A program made the position numbers and the translations under genes. From positions 91,530 to 155,529 of the forward strand of contig JAJEKV010000535.1 of NCBI GenBank assembly GCA_021234155.1: a DNA stretch of 64,000 nucleotides, written 5' to 3'. This document shows positions 24,468 to 34,825 of this stretch, piece after piece; positions within the stretch are counted from its first letter, which is position 1, and every line of letters begins with the position of its first letter. This DNA comes from Isoetes taiwanensis (taxonomy: Eukaryota > Streptophyta > Lycopodiopsida > Isoetales > Isoetaceae). The notes under the pieces are model-generated. The model was not told where the DNA came from, did not search any database, and saw only the letters and a program-made list of their open reading frames with translations.

Positions 24468-24569
24468 GCAATCAAAGCATTGGGCGAAGTTGCCTACATA
24501 ACGAATTCAGATGGAGAGTCTGGAGTTCTTTTAGCAATGGGTGGGATAGCTTGCTATCCGAGCATCTAA
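24468..24569 (+). CDS. Possible orphan exon, unknown
   Basis: After the acceptor-like TTGTATTCTAG, 33 codons read AIKALGEVAYITNSDGESG and then VLLAMGGIACYPSI before TAA. Codon use and residue pattern look coding, but no neighbouring exon was found and I do not recognise the family. Confidence 0.2.
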   Translation, partial: AIKALGEVAYITNSDGESGVLLAMGGIACYPSI

Positions 24570-25394
24570 TGCCTTTTTATTATTGCTTAGGTAATGTATA
24601 CATGTTAAGGTCAACCACACTATTGTCGATAAATATTTAGCATCCTAGGAATTGATGGCATGGTGGTGATTTGTTCATCTGTCACAACGAGGATCATTGC
24701 CTAGCTGGGTCTCGTCATTGTTGTCATGGATAGGATATTTTTTATTGCATTTGTGCATCTATGGAAGGCTGTGGTGTTGGGTCTTGCTTGTGGTTTATTG
24801 GCAACAACAATGGCGTTGCAAAGAATTTGGCAGTGCCATTGTTATATACTAAGGAAGCGAGGACCATTATTACATACTAAGTACTAACAAAGCGAGAGAG
24901 TCGAGAAGGGTTAGACCTACTTTCATATAATGTCTGTAGAGCAATATGAGGGTAATTATTGCATTTGTAAATGTGCGTCATCTATGTTCTTATGGTAGGT
25001 CGATGGTTTTTCTTCTTATGCCATTTATATTATTGAGCATTCAATACAATGAGGAAAAAATGCCGATTACCTTGGATTCATATTTTGTTTTGAAAGTTCT
25101 TTTTTTCAAGAACATATAGTCAAAAATCTACATGGTGAAAAATCTACATGGTGAAAATCTATAGTTCATAAAGCTATCGGCCTTAGAGATACACAGCAGG
25201 AGATACTTTCGATTGTAATTTTCATTCCAATTTGGCTCATACTGTGCAGAATCTGATGCAGCTCATACTGTGCTTGCCAAAAATCTTGAGGCTGGCCCTG
25301 TACATTGAAATATCAAATTTCTGAATTTGAGAGTTTCTCTTGTAGCAAGCGCATAAGATTCTTGAATCCATCCACGAGTTTCGGAAGGAGTCTT
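24570..25394. other. Non-coding stretch
   Basis: Nothing supportable apart from a short duplicated phrase AAAATCTACATGGTGAAAA near 25120-25155. Confidence 0.4.
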
Positions 25395-25490
25395 AATTTG
25401 CATGAGGAGAAAATTTCGCGATGAAATTTTCTGGCGGCCGCCAGCTGACCTCCAGAAAATTTCAAGCGAAATTTTTTTCTCATGCAAATT
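25395..25490. repeat. Long imperfect hairpin, arms about 40 bp
   Basis: The left arm (25395-25434) begins AATTTGCATGAG and ends GAAATTTTCTGG. The right arm (25452-25490) is its reverse complement with few differences. The 17-nt loop is GC-rich. It could be a small MITE or a hairpin RNA precursor. There is no sign of expression in the sequence itself. Confidence 0.8.
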
Positions 25491-27071
25491 ACCGGACGAA
25501 ATTTCAATCAGCTTGAAATTTTGCCCTTTCTTGAGGCTCGAATGCGTTCCGATCTGTAGCAGTTCTTTTCCTATCTTGTCTTTAGAAAGTTCCTCAGATT
25601 TTGATGAAGCTTGGGCGCAGTAGAGGCTGGTGCAGGCCGGAAATCTTGAGTGCAGTATTAGAAGCTCAACAATCGGCTGAAGAAACAGAGATCCGCTAAA
25701 GAAAGAAATAGAAATCGGCTGAAGAAATAGAGGCAAGAAATAGAGATGTAGGCGGCGCCGCCCAAAAATTCGGCACGCAACCAACAGGGTATTTCGGTTT
25801 ATAAAAACCGGATCAAAAGGGGTATAATTTCAAGGTGATTGAAATTTCGTGGCCAAAAAATCTGAACAAAAACTCTTTGACGAAGTGCAACCAACATGCG
25901 AATTTGGCACTCTGATCCCTCAGAAAGAATGAGTCGGATTCTTGGGAAATGATGAGATTCTTAAGCAATTTTACCCTGGGCAGTGGTAATTTGCCACAAA
26001 TGTATCTTGAAATCAATCCCCAAATCTAAGTTTGCGCTGATGAACGGTAGCCGAATTTGATAGAATGATTGTGCAACACTGATCAATCGCAACAATGCAC
26101 AAATTTGCGGAGTTAGACCTCAAATTTAAGCAGTAAAATCTGCCGAAATTTTGCTCAAAATTTGATCGATTTTTTTACCTTAACGGATATACAAATTTGA
26201 CAGATACACAAATTTGCAGAATTTGCACCCAATTTAAGCACTAGAACCTGCCTGAGCAGTGCTGGGCGTCTGATTGAGCTATGGCCGATCCGGCAACTGT
26301 AATTTTGTGTCAGGCCGGCTTTGGCTCTTGCTCTGAGGGCTGCAAATCAGAGGTTCGCTCTAAACGCAATTCACATTTTATGCTGTTAAGATGTAACTTC
26401 CAATCCTTTCTCTATTTGTGTATACTCTTCTTGTTCCGACATGCTTCCAATACGCAGAACCCAAGCTTGCATATGTAAGAAGGCGGATCAAATTGAGAGA
26501 GTAGAAATTCCATTTTCACATGGAAGAAGGCACTCTGAACTCTAATGGAATCAGGCCTATAAATTGCAATCAAACTCTAATCTAATTTTCAAACTAAACT
26601 TAGAAAAATTACCTCTTTACGCATGTTCACAGAATCAAAATCCGGGGGATGCCGGAGTGTCTACAAAGCCTAACCCTATAAACTCAACGCAGGATTCATC
26701 GACCTTTTAGCCCTGAATCCTTCCTCTTTTTTTAGTATGGCATCCTCGAAGCTTTTTTAAACTCCTCTAAACCTGATTCCGAAGCTATATGGACGCCATA
26801 CTTTTACGAAAAGCTCCTCCATTCTCCTCTAACGGAGTAGAGCCAAAACTTCCCATTAATCCATCGAATTCATATCATCCAAAAACCATAGAGAATTCCA
26901 ATTTTTTTTTTTCTAGTAATCTTATATTTAATTAGATAGATAAACATATATCTCATTTTGTCCTACAAGAAATTTATCGCGACGGTCTTTTCCTAAATTA
27001 TCATAAGGAACTTTTGTGTTAATTCGAGAATGGTGTGAAAGAAGGCCGCAAACATTTGTTTAGTTCCTAGC
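25491..27071. other. Non-coding stretch with a 112-bp tandem duplication
   Basis: Two copies of a segment (near 26096 and 26208) share CACAAATTTGC and CAATTTAAGCA or similar, and end in CTGCC. Repeated GAAATTTC motifs continue from the hairpin. No credible gene. Confidence 0.45.
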
Positions 27072-27427
27072 CTATTCAACTGGATCCATTATAGCATTCC
27101 TAACCTGTTCAATTAAATCCACTATGTTTTTAACAATGAGAAATAAAACACGCGCAGTTAAACTCATTATTAACCATTTGTGAAGATGGGGGCACTCTGA
27201 TTCACTTGGAAATTCTAAGCCCCCAACTTCAATCAGTGCTGACAGCCATACCACAAATGGGAAAAGAGCAATATCAGCAAATCCTATGGTTGTGCCGTTA
27301 AAAAATGGCCCTTCTACCTTGCTTAGAGCTCCATCCAATATTATGGCATTGTCCACAAAATCTTTCTTTCTCTTCTCCTTCTCTTCAGCTGTGCCTCTCA
27401 TTGCTTTGAAAGCAGAATCCACAAACT
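27072..27427 (-). pseudogene. Glutathione S-transferase C-terminal exon (orphan)
   Basis: The exon follows an acceptor CTGTTTCAG at 27428-27436 (minus strand) and runs FVDSAFKAMRGTAEEKEKRK to a TGA-type end after MDPVE. It has the alpha-helical GST C-terminal fold signature: ILDGALSKVEGPFFNGTTIG, then FADIALFPFVVW, including the conserved N-capping Asp region, and a final PHLHKW. GSTs conjugate glutathione to electrophiles in the cytosol. About 118 residues are present without any frameshift. The thioredoxin-like N-terminal exon was not found in the next few kilobases on the same strand. The next recognisable coding sequence upstream is a kinase fragment, so this is either the last exon of a long gene or a displaced fragment. 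The class (tau, lambda or other) is not assigned. Confidence 0.75.
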
Positions 27428-28729
27428 GAAACAGATTACAACATTTGAATAAATCAGAAGTCAGATCTACAGTTGAATTCTCACTCAAAAATCAGATCTA
27501 CAGTTGAATACTCATCACTGTAGACATCATAAACAATAAATAGGGCAAATGAGAAAGAAAGATAGGCCATAAAATAAGGTGATTATATGAAATTGTGCAG
27601 ACTCCAGATTCTAATTCTAGGAAAGATATATCTGCCCCTAGATCGTTATGCATTCTGAGAGTGAGACATCTTTATGCAGTTCAAAATGCTTGTAAGACAG
27701 ATCTATGAGTGTATCGTGTTTTAGCAAAGCACATCAAGTAGAAAAGGTCTAATGCTTCAATATAATACCAGAATGTTGCCATCGTAACAAGGTACAAAAC
27801 CTTCAGTTATTTCTTTAAGTCCAAATAACTCCTTACATCAAACATATATCCAATAAATAGAATCTAAAAGCTCAAATCAATGTGTACATTACATGATGTT
27901 AGCCCAGAGCTTGTGTATCCCAAAGAATTGTCTAGATCCACCTAATTTTTGCGCAGATACGTGAGGGGCAATTCAGCTGCAATAAGTGCACAAAAGTTTC
28001 AAAATATAGATGACAATAATTGCAACCAAATATCTAATCAACAAAGCAAAACATGAGAATTACCTGTTCATACAGATTATTGTTTGAGTATAAGCAAAAA
28101 GACATGGTTTTGCTTTGCAACAATGCTCCAAAGTTCAACTAAGCATTGAACTAAGTTGCAAATTGGCTCACGTTCTAAACTGTGTTTTTGCATATGGAAT
28201 CCCTTTACAGCAATGATACTGCCAAGTCTTTTTCTTCTTGATCAGAAAGAAGGGGGGAATAAATTTCCGGCAATAAGGAGATGAAGGGTTTTGAACCCTA
28301 AGCTGCAACATATGTTATGTTTGGCCGTTTTACAACATGCTCTAATTGTTGCATGCTAACATTTGTGGCTAGAAGACATAAAACCAGGACAAAATAAAGA
28401 ACAAAAAAGACCCAACTTACAGGGTTATCCATTTGAGTCCGTATCAGTGCTGCTTGGACCCTATTCCAAAGCCAACCAAGCCGAACTTGTTTGCTGCCAT
28501 GAAGATAGAATATCGAAGGAGGAATCCTGTACTGATGCTTGATTTTCGTTAGCATCAGAAACATTATCCCACTCTAACCTGGGCCTTTTTCCTGTTCTTT
28601 GAATCTTAGCCGCAGGTCAGAGTTTCTACCGGAGTCCATGTTGGTGGGCTGGTAGAAACTGGCTCGATAATCTGGACAGGCAAGGGCTATGCTACATTGC
28701 GAAGGAAAAGGGGCTATGGCCGGCAAGAA
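27428..28729. other. Intervening sequence between GST and NEK fragments
   Basis: AT-rich. A 32-bp duplication (TCAGATCTACAGTTGAAT twice) lies at 27460-27510. A minus-strand frame at 28440-28564 ends at a good GTAAGT donor (after MDNP) and might be an exon, but I cannot identify it. Confidence 0.35.
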
Positions 28730-29164
28730 ATGCTTTTCCTTGTGCCCCACAATATAGGGATGCTTAATTCTTGCAAGCAGAGCCATCTGCAAAATGCAGG
28801 TACGCTTATATTAGAACCATATAGCATCTCATGCCATCAGTTCCATGAGTCACCGTGCCACAATGTTGAGAAAATGCAATATACGGTAACTCTCAGCAGA
28901 ACTTACTTCTTGATGTGCAGATCTCCCGCATCTGTCTGTTTGGCGAGCAAGTCTAATCTTCTTCAGAACATACCTGCGATGGCAACATCAGCATTAATCC
29001 CGATCTCAAGCATCGACACAGATGCTTAACAACATAAGAATCGAAAGAAGATGAAGCCAGGTACTTGGGCTTTCGTCTTACTTCTTTTTTTCCGCTTTGT
29101 GATAAACCAATATGGCAGACCCAAATCCGCCTCCAAGAGGTCCTCTGGCAGCTGGTTGAGCCAT
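28730..29164 (-). pseudogene. NEK-type protein kinase, N-terminal exons only
   Basis: Three exons join in frame. Exon A (29164-29082) starts MAQPAARGPLGGGFGSAILV, a glycine-loop segment, and ends at a GTAAGA donor. Exon B (28973-28907, 67 nt) reads YVLKKIRLARQTDR, with the ATP-anchoring lysine region, and ends SAHQE at the start of helix C, with a GTAAGT donor. Exon C (from 28786) reads MALLARIKHPYIVGHKE. The order and wording match plant NEK kinases (FGSA, then YVLKKIRLARQT, SAHQEM and RHPYIV). After about 28735 similarity stops, so the hinge, catalytic loop and the rest of the kinase are missing. A 5'-UTR-like sequence with a TATAG lies upstream to 29640. The fragment cannot encode an active kinase. 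Confidence 0.8.
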
Positions 29165-29832
29165 CCAAGAGGCCTTCAGATGGCTGCAGTTACTTCCAGT
29201 TTCGGCCCTTTCTGAGTTCTTCTATCCTGTGCCGTTTAGAATTGAGTTTCTTCAAGACTTCTTGTTGCTGCCAAATCCTTGCAGTACCCACAACTGCGAT
29301 GGCGACCGGAGGCCTAATCTTTAAACTGCTGTTTCTATAGAGGCAGTTCCGGCAGGGAACTTCCTTAAGACCTTAAATCCCTTCTTTAGATCTGGTCAAA
29401 TCGGCCCAGACCCTTAGAATCGGCCTGCTTCAAATCCGATTTCCCCACAATCCGACCCTGGCTTAACCTTTCGATTTTTTTTGCTTGGCAATGGTCGATT
29501 CAAGCATGAATCCGAGAGATGATCTTGAAGACCACGGAATTTGCTGCCGCCAGGGTCGTGACCGTCCACTATAGCTTGTGGAGGAAGAAAGAAAGATTGA
29601 TTGCAGGGGAAGAAAGAAAGGGGGCAGGGAGAGCACGGCGACGTCACATTAATGGAATTTAGTTTCTCATTTTTTTAATTTTTAAAGGGCACGTGTCATG
29701 CCCACATTTTTTTTCAGGGTGGAAATATTAGGCTCAAACAGAAATTGTACCTGCTTTATATATGTATTGAAAATTCCTTACAGAGCATCACTATATGGAT
29801 AAGTTCTTGGTCTCTCAAAAAAATATGGACCC
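29165..29832. other. Upstream region of the NEK fragment
   Basis: Pyrimidine-rich on the minus strand and moderately GC-rich to 29640, as expected of a 5' UTR and promoter. AT-rich beyond. Not resolved further. Confidence 0.3.
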
Positions 29833-30490
29833 TTGGAGGGGCAGGAGTTTATGAAGGATGTGCCATTGTTTGGCAAGGTCAGCATTCATGGTACTATAGG
29901 TCCAATCCACAAGTTTCCCATATGGCCAAGGGTTATCAAGTACTTTATTACAAGCTTAATTGATGAAGATCATATTGTATGCGAGTGGTATATAAACAGT
30001 CTGTTATCCCAAGGGGATATGTTATTTGGAATGAAGTCAATATCTATAGTTGGGAACAAGGCCTTGATTGAAATGCATCTGGATATAGTTCGCCTTTATG
30101 AAATTTCTCTCTTCAAGGTGGCAGGGAATCTGGCACAGCTCCCCCGCAGAGCACTCTTACCAGGGCATTAGGATAAACTTACTCATAATTGTAGGTATTA
30201 CAAAACTGGAAGGGGCCCTGAGGAAAGGAAGAAGATTTTCCAACTTTATGGACTCCAAAAGATCATGCAAGTATTGCATAAGATCCATGGAGGTGAGTGA
30301 AGAAGCAGTTTTTGCCCGAACATTGAAGACAGGATACAAAAAGAGGGCGGCGAAATCGGTTGAATGGGCTAGCTCATGGCTCAAAAAACATCTCTTCATG
30401 AGGCTTTTCATCGTCTTCAAGTTGTTTTCAAAGCTTGAAAAAGGTTGGAGGGTGTTCTGGGTGTTGTTCCCTTTAGGTGGGACTGTGTGA
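29833..30490 (+). CDS. Possible broken coding sequence, unknown
   Basis: Two overlapping plus-strand frames (29833-30171, starting MEGQEFMKDVPLFGKVS, and 30098-30490, ending WVLFPLGGTV) could be one protein with a shift near 30100-30170. Both have a coding-like residue mix; the second contains a basic segment TLKTGYKKRAAKS. An AATAAA lies 80 bases after the stop. I recognise no domain. Confidence 0.25.
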
Positions 30491-30571
30491 TGAGGATGTA
30501 ACCATTATGACAGCACGACCACCATGGTCTTTTCGTCCACTGTAATATATATTGTAGTGATCTCGTTTATG

Positions 30572-30577
30572 AATAAA
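30572..30577 (+). terminator. Possible polyadenylation signal
   Basis: AATAAA about 80 bases after the end of the unknown coding stretch, in a T-rich 3'-UTR-like context. Only positional support. Confidence 0.25.
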
Positions 30578-30579
30578 AA

Positions 30580-31282
30580 TTCTTTCAAGTCTGACACTTC
30601 GTCTTGTATGAGTAAACAATTTCCTTATTTTTTTTATGTGCTTTTGCTTTTCTCGACTCGCCATCTAAGAAAAAAGAGGCAAAATGTCTTCGTAAAGGGT
30701 CAAACCTCACACGAATAAACTCTTCTTTTTAATGATTAATTAGGCCGAAAGCACTTCGCATATTCTTCTCGTTTAAAATAAGAGGGTTCCAAAAAGAATG
30801 GGAATCGCCTGAGACCCACTTTAATTAAATGCTACTTATAAGCCCAAATGAAACCTAGGAATTAAACCCCATCATAAAATACCAAAAAAAAAAAAGAAAC
30901 TAAAAGTAACCCAACTAGGGGTTCTGAGGCCAAGGGTCAGAAATGAGTGCTGCTCCTCCCCTGTACACTGCCCATTTTTTCTGGAGTCTTGCCTCTTGCA
31001 CCTTTGCACAACTCCTCATGCCATTGGATTAACTGAACTGGGGAGAGATCTTCTTGTACAGAAGAATGCGTGCCCTTGAGGTGACTCCCATATTGTGCTA
31101 TTTGAAGCTCTTAAGGTGACTCCAATGTTGTGCTAGATGTGTGCTATCTTGTTTCTAAACTCTGTGCACTATCCTTGACCCCTTCCTGCCTCTTTACATC
31201 TACTCTCTACGTGTTGTTGTGCCTCAGCTCCTGGGAATTATAGCATTTCATCTGTCTACACCATGGCAGCGTCGGCTCGGGA
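30580..31282. other. Non-coding stretch
   Basis: Intergenic sequence before the small-gene pair. No supportable feature. Confidence 0.4.
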
Positions 31283-31378
31283 AATAATGGCACTACAATC
31301 TACACCAATAATTCACATCAATAATTTTACTTCACTATAAAAGCAGCTCCATTTGGTGGTAGAGGTCATTCATTTCCC
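31283..31378 (+). promoter_or_regulatory. Core promoter and leader of small gene 1
   Basis: A 96-bp block from AATAATGGC to the ATG contains TATAAAA at 31336-31342, 43 bases before the start codon. The same block, same length and with about five substitutions, precedes gene 2. Conservation ends sharply at the upstream edge, so the promoter was duplicated with the gene. The implied 5' UTR is very short. Confidence 0.75.
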
Positions 31379-31606
31379 ATGGCTTCCTTGTCTCCTCGTC
31401 TGGAGCACATCCAAACCATCAAGTGCTACACGATTGGTGAATGCGAGAGAAAGGGTGTCAAACTTGATCCCTATCTGCAATCCAAAGCTGATGGTCCTGA
31501 GATTCGTTGCCTCGAGCTCACTCGTGTTGTGATCCACCTATATTGGCTTCCTGATCAGGAGATCTATGAGCTGAATGCCATCACCTCAGCAGGTGTTGAT
31601 GAGTGA
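31379..31606 (+). CDS. Small acidic-tailed protein, tandem copy 1, unknown family
   Basis: A single-exon frame of 75 residues with a TGA stop. It begins MASLSPRLEHIQTIKC, and its middle carries LDPYLQSKADGPEIRC, LTRVVIHLYWLP and ITSAGVDE at the end. The start is supported by the upstream TATA box at the same distance as in its duplicate. Two cysteines (IKC and EIRC) are shared with copy 2. There is no signal peptide or membrane segment. The conserved core and the silent and conservative differences between copies suggest a real protein under constraint. I do not know the family; function is open. It lies on the strand opposite to the methylase-like gene and 0.5 kb from its paralogue. Confidence 0.7.
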   Translation: MASLSPRLEHIQTIKCYTIGECERKGVKLDPYLQSKADGPEIRCLELTRVVIHLYWLPDQEIYELNAITSAGVDE

Positions 31607-31909
31607 ATCAGTGATGACTTGTGTACCTGTTAAGGATATAATGATATGAGCACTTCTGAAATATGTAAGGATGTATAAGCATAATGAATATTATTCGATG
31701 TATCGAACCTGAGTAATTTGTAACGACGTGCTCTTCGACCTCCACTTTTTCTGCAAGCAGTCCCTAATTTCAAGCACACCTAATTTACTCAAGCACAAAT
31801 ACTTTTACCTTACTAAAATCCAAGATACAAAACATGATTTCACATGCCACATATATCCATATAAAATATGCATTATACTTGTACGTGTACATGAGTCTTG
31901 TACACGCTC

Positions 31910-32005
31910 AATAATGGCGCTACAATCTACACCAATAATTCACATCAATAACTTTACTTCACTATAAAAGCAGCTCCATTCGGCGGTAGAGGTCATTCAT
32001 CTCCC
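31910..32005 (+). promoter_or_regulatory. Core promoter and leader of small gene 2
   Basis: Counterpart of 31283-31378 with TATAAAA at 31963-31969, again 43 bases before ATG. CACATCAATAA and CACTATAAAAGCAGCTCC are identical in both. Confidence 0.75.
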
Positions 32006-32248
32006 ATGGATTATTCGCCATCTTCTGTGCACCACATCGAGGAGATCAAGTGCTCAATGAGCTACAATGATCTTGTCGGTTGCCAAATAAGGGGTATTCT
32101 TCTTGATCCCTACCTGCAATCCAAAGCTGATGGTGCTGAGATTCGTTGCCCCGGGCTAACTCGTGTTATGATCCACCTTATTTGGCTTCCTGAGCGCAAT
32201 AGCTATGAGATATCAGGGATCACCTCTGCAGGTGCTGATGATGAGTGA
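32006..32248 (+). CDS. Small acidic-tailed protein, tandem copy 2, unknown family
   Basis: 80 residues, starting MDYSPSSVHHIEEIKC and ending ITSAGADDE before TGA. It shares LDPYLQSKADG-EIRC, LTRV-IHL-WLP and the acidic end with copy 1. The N-terminal 30 residues are more diverged, and copy 2 has five extra residues there. The distance between the two start codons is 627 bp. The tandem arrangement and intact frames argue for recent duplication with both copies kept. No domain recognised. Confidence 0.7.
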   Translation: MDYSPSSVHHIEEIKCSMSYNDLVGCQIRGILLDPYLQSKADGAEIRCPGLTRVMIHLIWLPERNSYEISGITSAGADDE

Positions 32249-32750
32249 ATCACCTATTCAGCAATGTATATTGTAGTGATATTCTGGTATATAAGATATA
32301 GTAATGCATAAGAGCACTTAACAAGGTTGCAAATTAAATGGGAGTGTTGCAGCACTCCTGTTTCAAAGATTCCTATAGAAAAAGCACGTCACTTCAAAAA
32401 TTGGGCTTTTTTAAGAGAGGTTTAAAGTTTCAGGAGTATCAATTTTTTTTTGGGCCTATTTTTGGGGTATTCTTTGGACACGACTTTGGTTTTTTGGAGT
32501 TAAGCACGTGAAAATAGCAGAATTGAGACATGAGTACGTAATTTTATAGAGGTGGATGTAAAAAAAACACAAATTTAGTAAACATAATAATAATAATTTC
32601 ATTACTGTTTTTGTGTTATATCAATAATGACAATCAATAATAAATGTCAATCAGTAGCCACAACATAAATCCGTCAGAGATCTAAATTAAAATCTTCTTC
32701 ATTCTTCTTTTTTGGTCTCAAATTTTGATCGACTCTATCTTTTCACCTTT
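32249..32750. other. AT-rich intergenic stretch
   Basis: No gene seen. It lies between the small-gene pair and the convergent methylase-like gene. Confidence 0.4.
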
Positions 32751-32759
32751 CTCCGGTGA

Positions 32760-34156
32760 CTTAGGCTTTTCTCAGATTGGTGGTTGCTTCCAGTATTGTA
32801 GCTAGAGCAACTTCTTTCAGCTCTGCAAATGTAGCTTCGTCTTCGAAAGAGCTTGTAAAAGGAGATCATCTTCTAAGATGTCATCTTAGCAAAATCGAAT
32901 TAGACTTTGCCCCAACTCTTGATTCTCCCCGGTAGAGTTGGTAAGGCGAAAAAGTCTCATCTTGATGAACTGCATGACCTCCTTATCAATGTCAACAGCT
33001 ACACAATTTTGGCCCTTCTTAAGTGCACAAGCAATAGTTGTACCAGAGCCAGAAAATGCGTCGAGCACCCAATCTCCTGGACGTGAGAACATGTCCAGAA
33101 GATGGTTAATCAGCTTCTGTGGCTTCTGGTAGTGATTCACTATTCTTCCTTATGCACTAGGGTCCTGCACTTTGTCAGAACACGTACCTGGAAACTCCAA
33201 CACGTTTGAAAAGTTCGCGCACTGTGGTTGAAGTGTTCCATTGTACGTTTCCCATCGAAACTCAATAAGCCACATGGAGATATTCGACCTTACTCAGCAG
33301 TCGCGGGCCTCCACGATGGTAATTAATATTTGTTTTATACCTAAGGAACAAAAAAATAAAAAAGGATTTAAGTACAGCCAAAAGAAACGTATTCCGGAAT
33401 AGAAACTCCTAACAAGAATTTAAAAATGCTACAGTTGTAACTACAAAAAAAAAAAAAAAAAAGAAGGTAATGAAAACAAAAGGACTTGTGTATTCCAGAA
33501 TAAGTGCTTACCAAACCAGATTTTCATAACCAGCTTGCGCAGGCGAACCAAAATAATTCTTGAAGCTGGCTTTCACAAGGCGGGATTGCATGCTTGAGTG
33601 AAATACAACCAGCCTCCAATGTTTTGCCGTGGTAATTTGCTTTATACCGTCGACGAAAGCGTTAAACTCAGAGTTTTTAAATGGCTGGTCGTCGTAGCGG
33701 CTGTCTTTCAGCTTAAACCCATATGGAAGGTCAGCTATTACCAAGGTAAAATCTTGAGGCTTTATTGATTCAGCTAATTTGGTGCAATCACCGTGTACTA
33801 TACAGAACAGGTTATTTTGATCGTACATTGTAAACCGTTCGTAATCGGAGGGCTCAGTATCCAAAACACGCCGTCTGTCCAAAGATCCTCTCTTCTCGCT
33901 ACCGCCGTGACCAGATGCATGAACCCTCCCGGCAAGTCCTTGTTTTTCTTTTTGCTCGCAAAAAGAACGCCTTAGTAACAAGAAAAACAACAATATAAAA
34001 ACAATTCAACATACCCAAACCTTCAAAATTTGGCGATATTGATAATCCTTTTCGTCCGAGGTTGCGATAGGGTAAAGCTCTTTTGCACCTTTCCAAATTG
34101 CCGACATTTAACTGTTCCATTAAGCATGTTTGACATGTGATGACATTTTTCCGGGG
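32760..34156 (-). pseudogene. DNA methylase (beta-class, N4/N6-type) catalytic exons
   Basis: Three exons in order on the minus strand. 34156-34015 follows TTACAG and ends at GTATGT; it reads KNVITCQTCLMEQLNVGNL, with a CxxC. 33970-33512 ends at GTAAGC; it carries VIADLPYGFKLKD (motif IV, normally DPPY, at 33721-33732) and ends YENLVW. 33340 to about 32760 carries HYQKPQKLINHLLDMFSRPG and VLDAFSGSGTTIACAL (AdoMet motif I at 33036-33056). Motif IV before motif I is the beta-class order of DNA N4/N6 methyltransferases. A frameshift near 33255, a TAA at 33150-33152 and another stop before a coding-like tail (FEDEATFAELKEVALATILE) break it. Leu in motif IV may reduce or change activity. It may be a true pseudogene or a sequence with consensus errors. 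Confidence 0.75.
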
Positions 34157-34234
34157 CTGTAATATAATACAAACGTTAGAAGGAAGAAACTAAAAAGGAA
34201 AGCAACAAGAAAGAATCATTTAAACCGTGAAGCT

Positions 34235-34258
34235 AAAGTGTATTCCGTAATACACTTC
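34235..34258. repeat. GTGTATTCC palindrome, unit left of Gypsy-B
   Basis: AAAGTGTATTCC followed by its near-complement; the centre reads CCGTAA instead of CCGGAA. It sits 2 bp from the Gypsy-B LTR and matches the array on the other side of the insertion. Confidence 0.85.
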
Positions 34259-34260
34259 AC

Positions 34261-34742
34261 TGCTTTGGGGTCCGGGTTCGAACTTCGCGAAGACAGCCCC
34301 TCTGTGGAGGACCCTTGATCTAACAGAGAATCCGGGGAACTATGTCACGGATTTGCAAGAAAAGAACAAGAAGAAGAAAAACAGTAAGTAAGAGAACAAT
34401 GAGAGGAAATGATAAGCTTCCTTTGATATCAATGATGAACATACATGAGCTCTCGAATCGAGAGAAGATCAAGAGAGACAAGACTCAAAACTCATCTAAA
34501 ACTCATGTGCTAGCTCTACTCATATATATAGTACAATGGCCTTTGGCCCAATATAGACACTCGGACCGATCTCGGTGTCGACTCCTCGGAAGGAGGCCCG
34601 ATTTGGTGAATATTGGCGGTGCCTCTTGAAGTGCCTAGAATCACCTTTGATGGCTGACCCGCGGGTCGACCGCGGGATCCTTGAGCTTGACCTGGTCCGT
34701 CAGATGCATGAATAGTCCCTGAACCAGAGGCACAGACTAACA
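34261..34742 (-). repeat. Gypsy-B 3' LTR (482 bp)
   Basis: It starts TGTTAGTC and ends CCCCAAAGCA on the minus strand. It lacks a segment of about 105 bp present in the other LTR (about 47816-47921). Confidence 0.85.
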
Positions 34743-34752
34743 CTCCCCACCA
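34743..34752 (-). promoter_or_regulatory. Polypurine tract of Gypsy-B
   Basis: The minus strand reads TGGTGGGGAG immediately before TGTTAG of the 3' LTR, the usual site for plus-strand priming. Confidence 0.7.
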
Positions 34753-34825
34753 AACGCACACTCGAGTGAAGAAAAAGGAGGAAGTGTCTCCGAGGGCTGG
34801 AAGCCATCGGGCCTGAAAGTGATCC

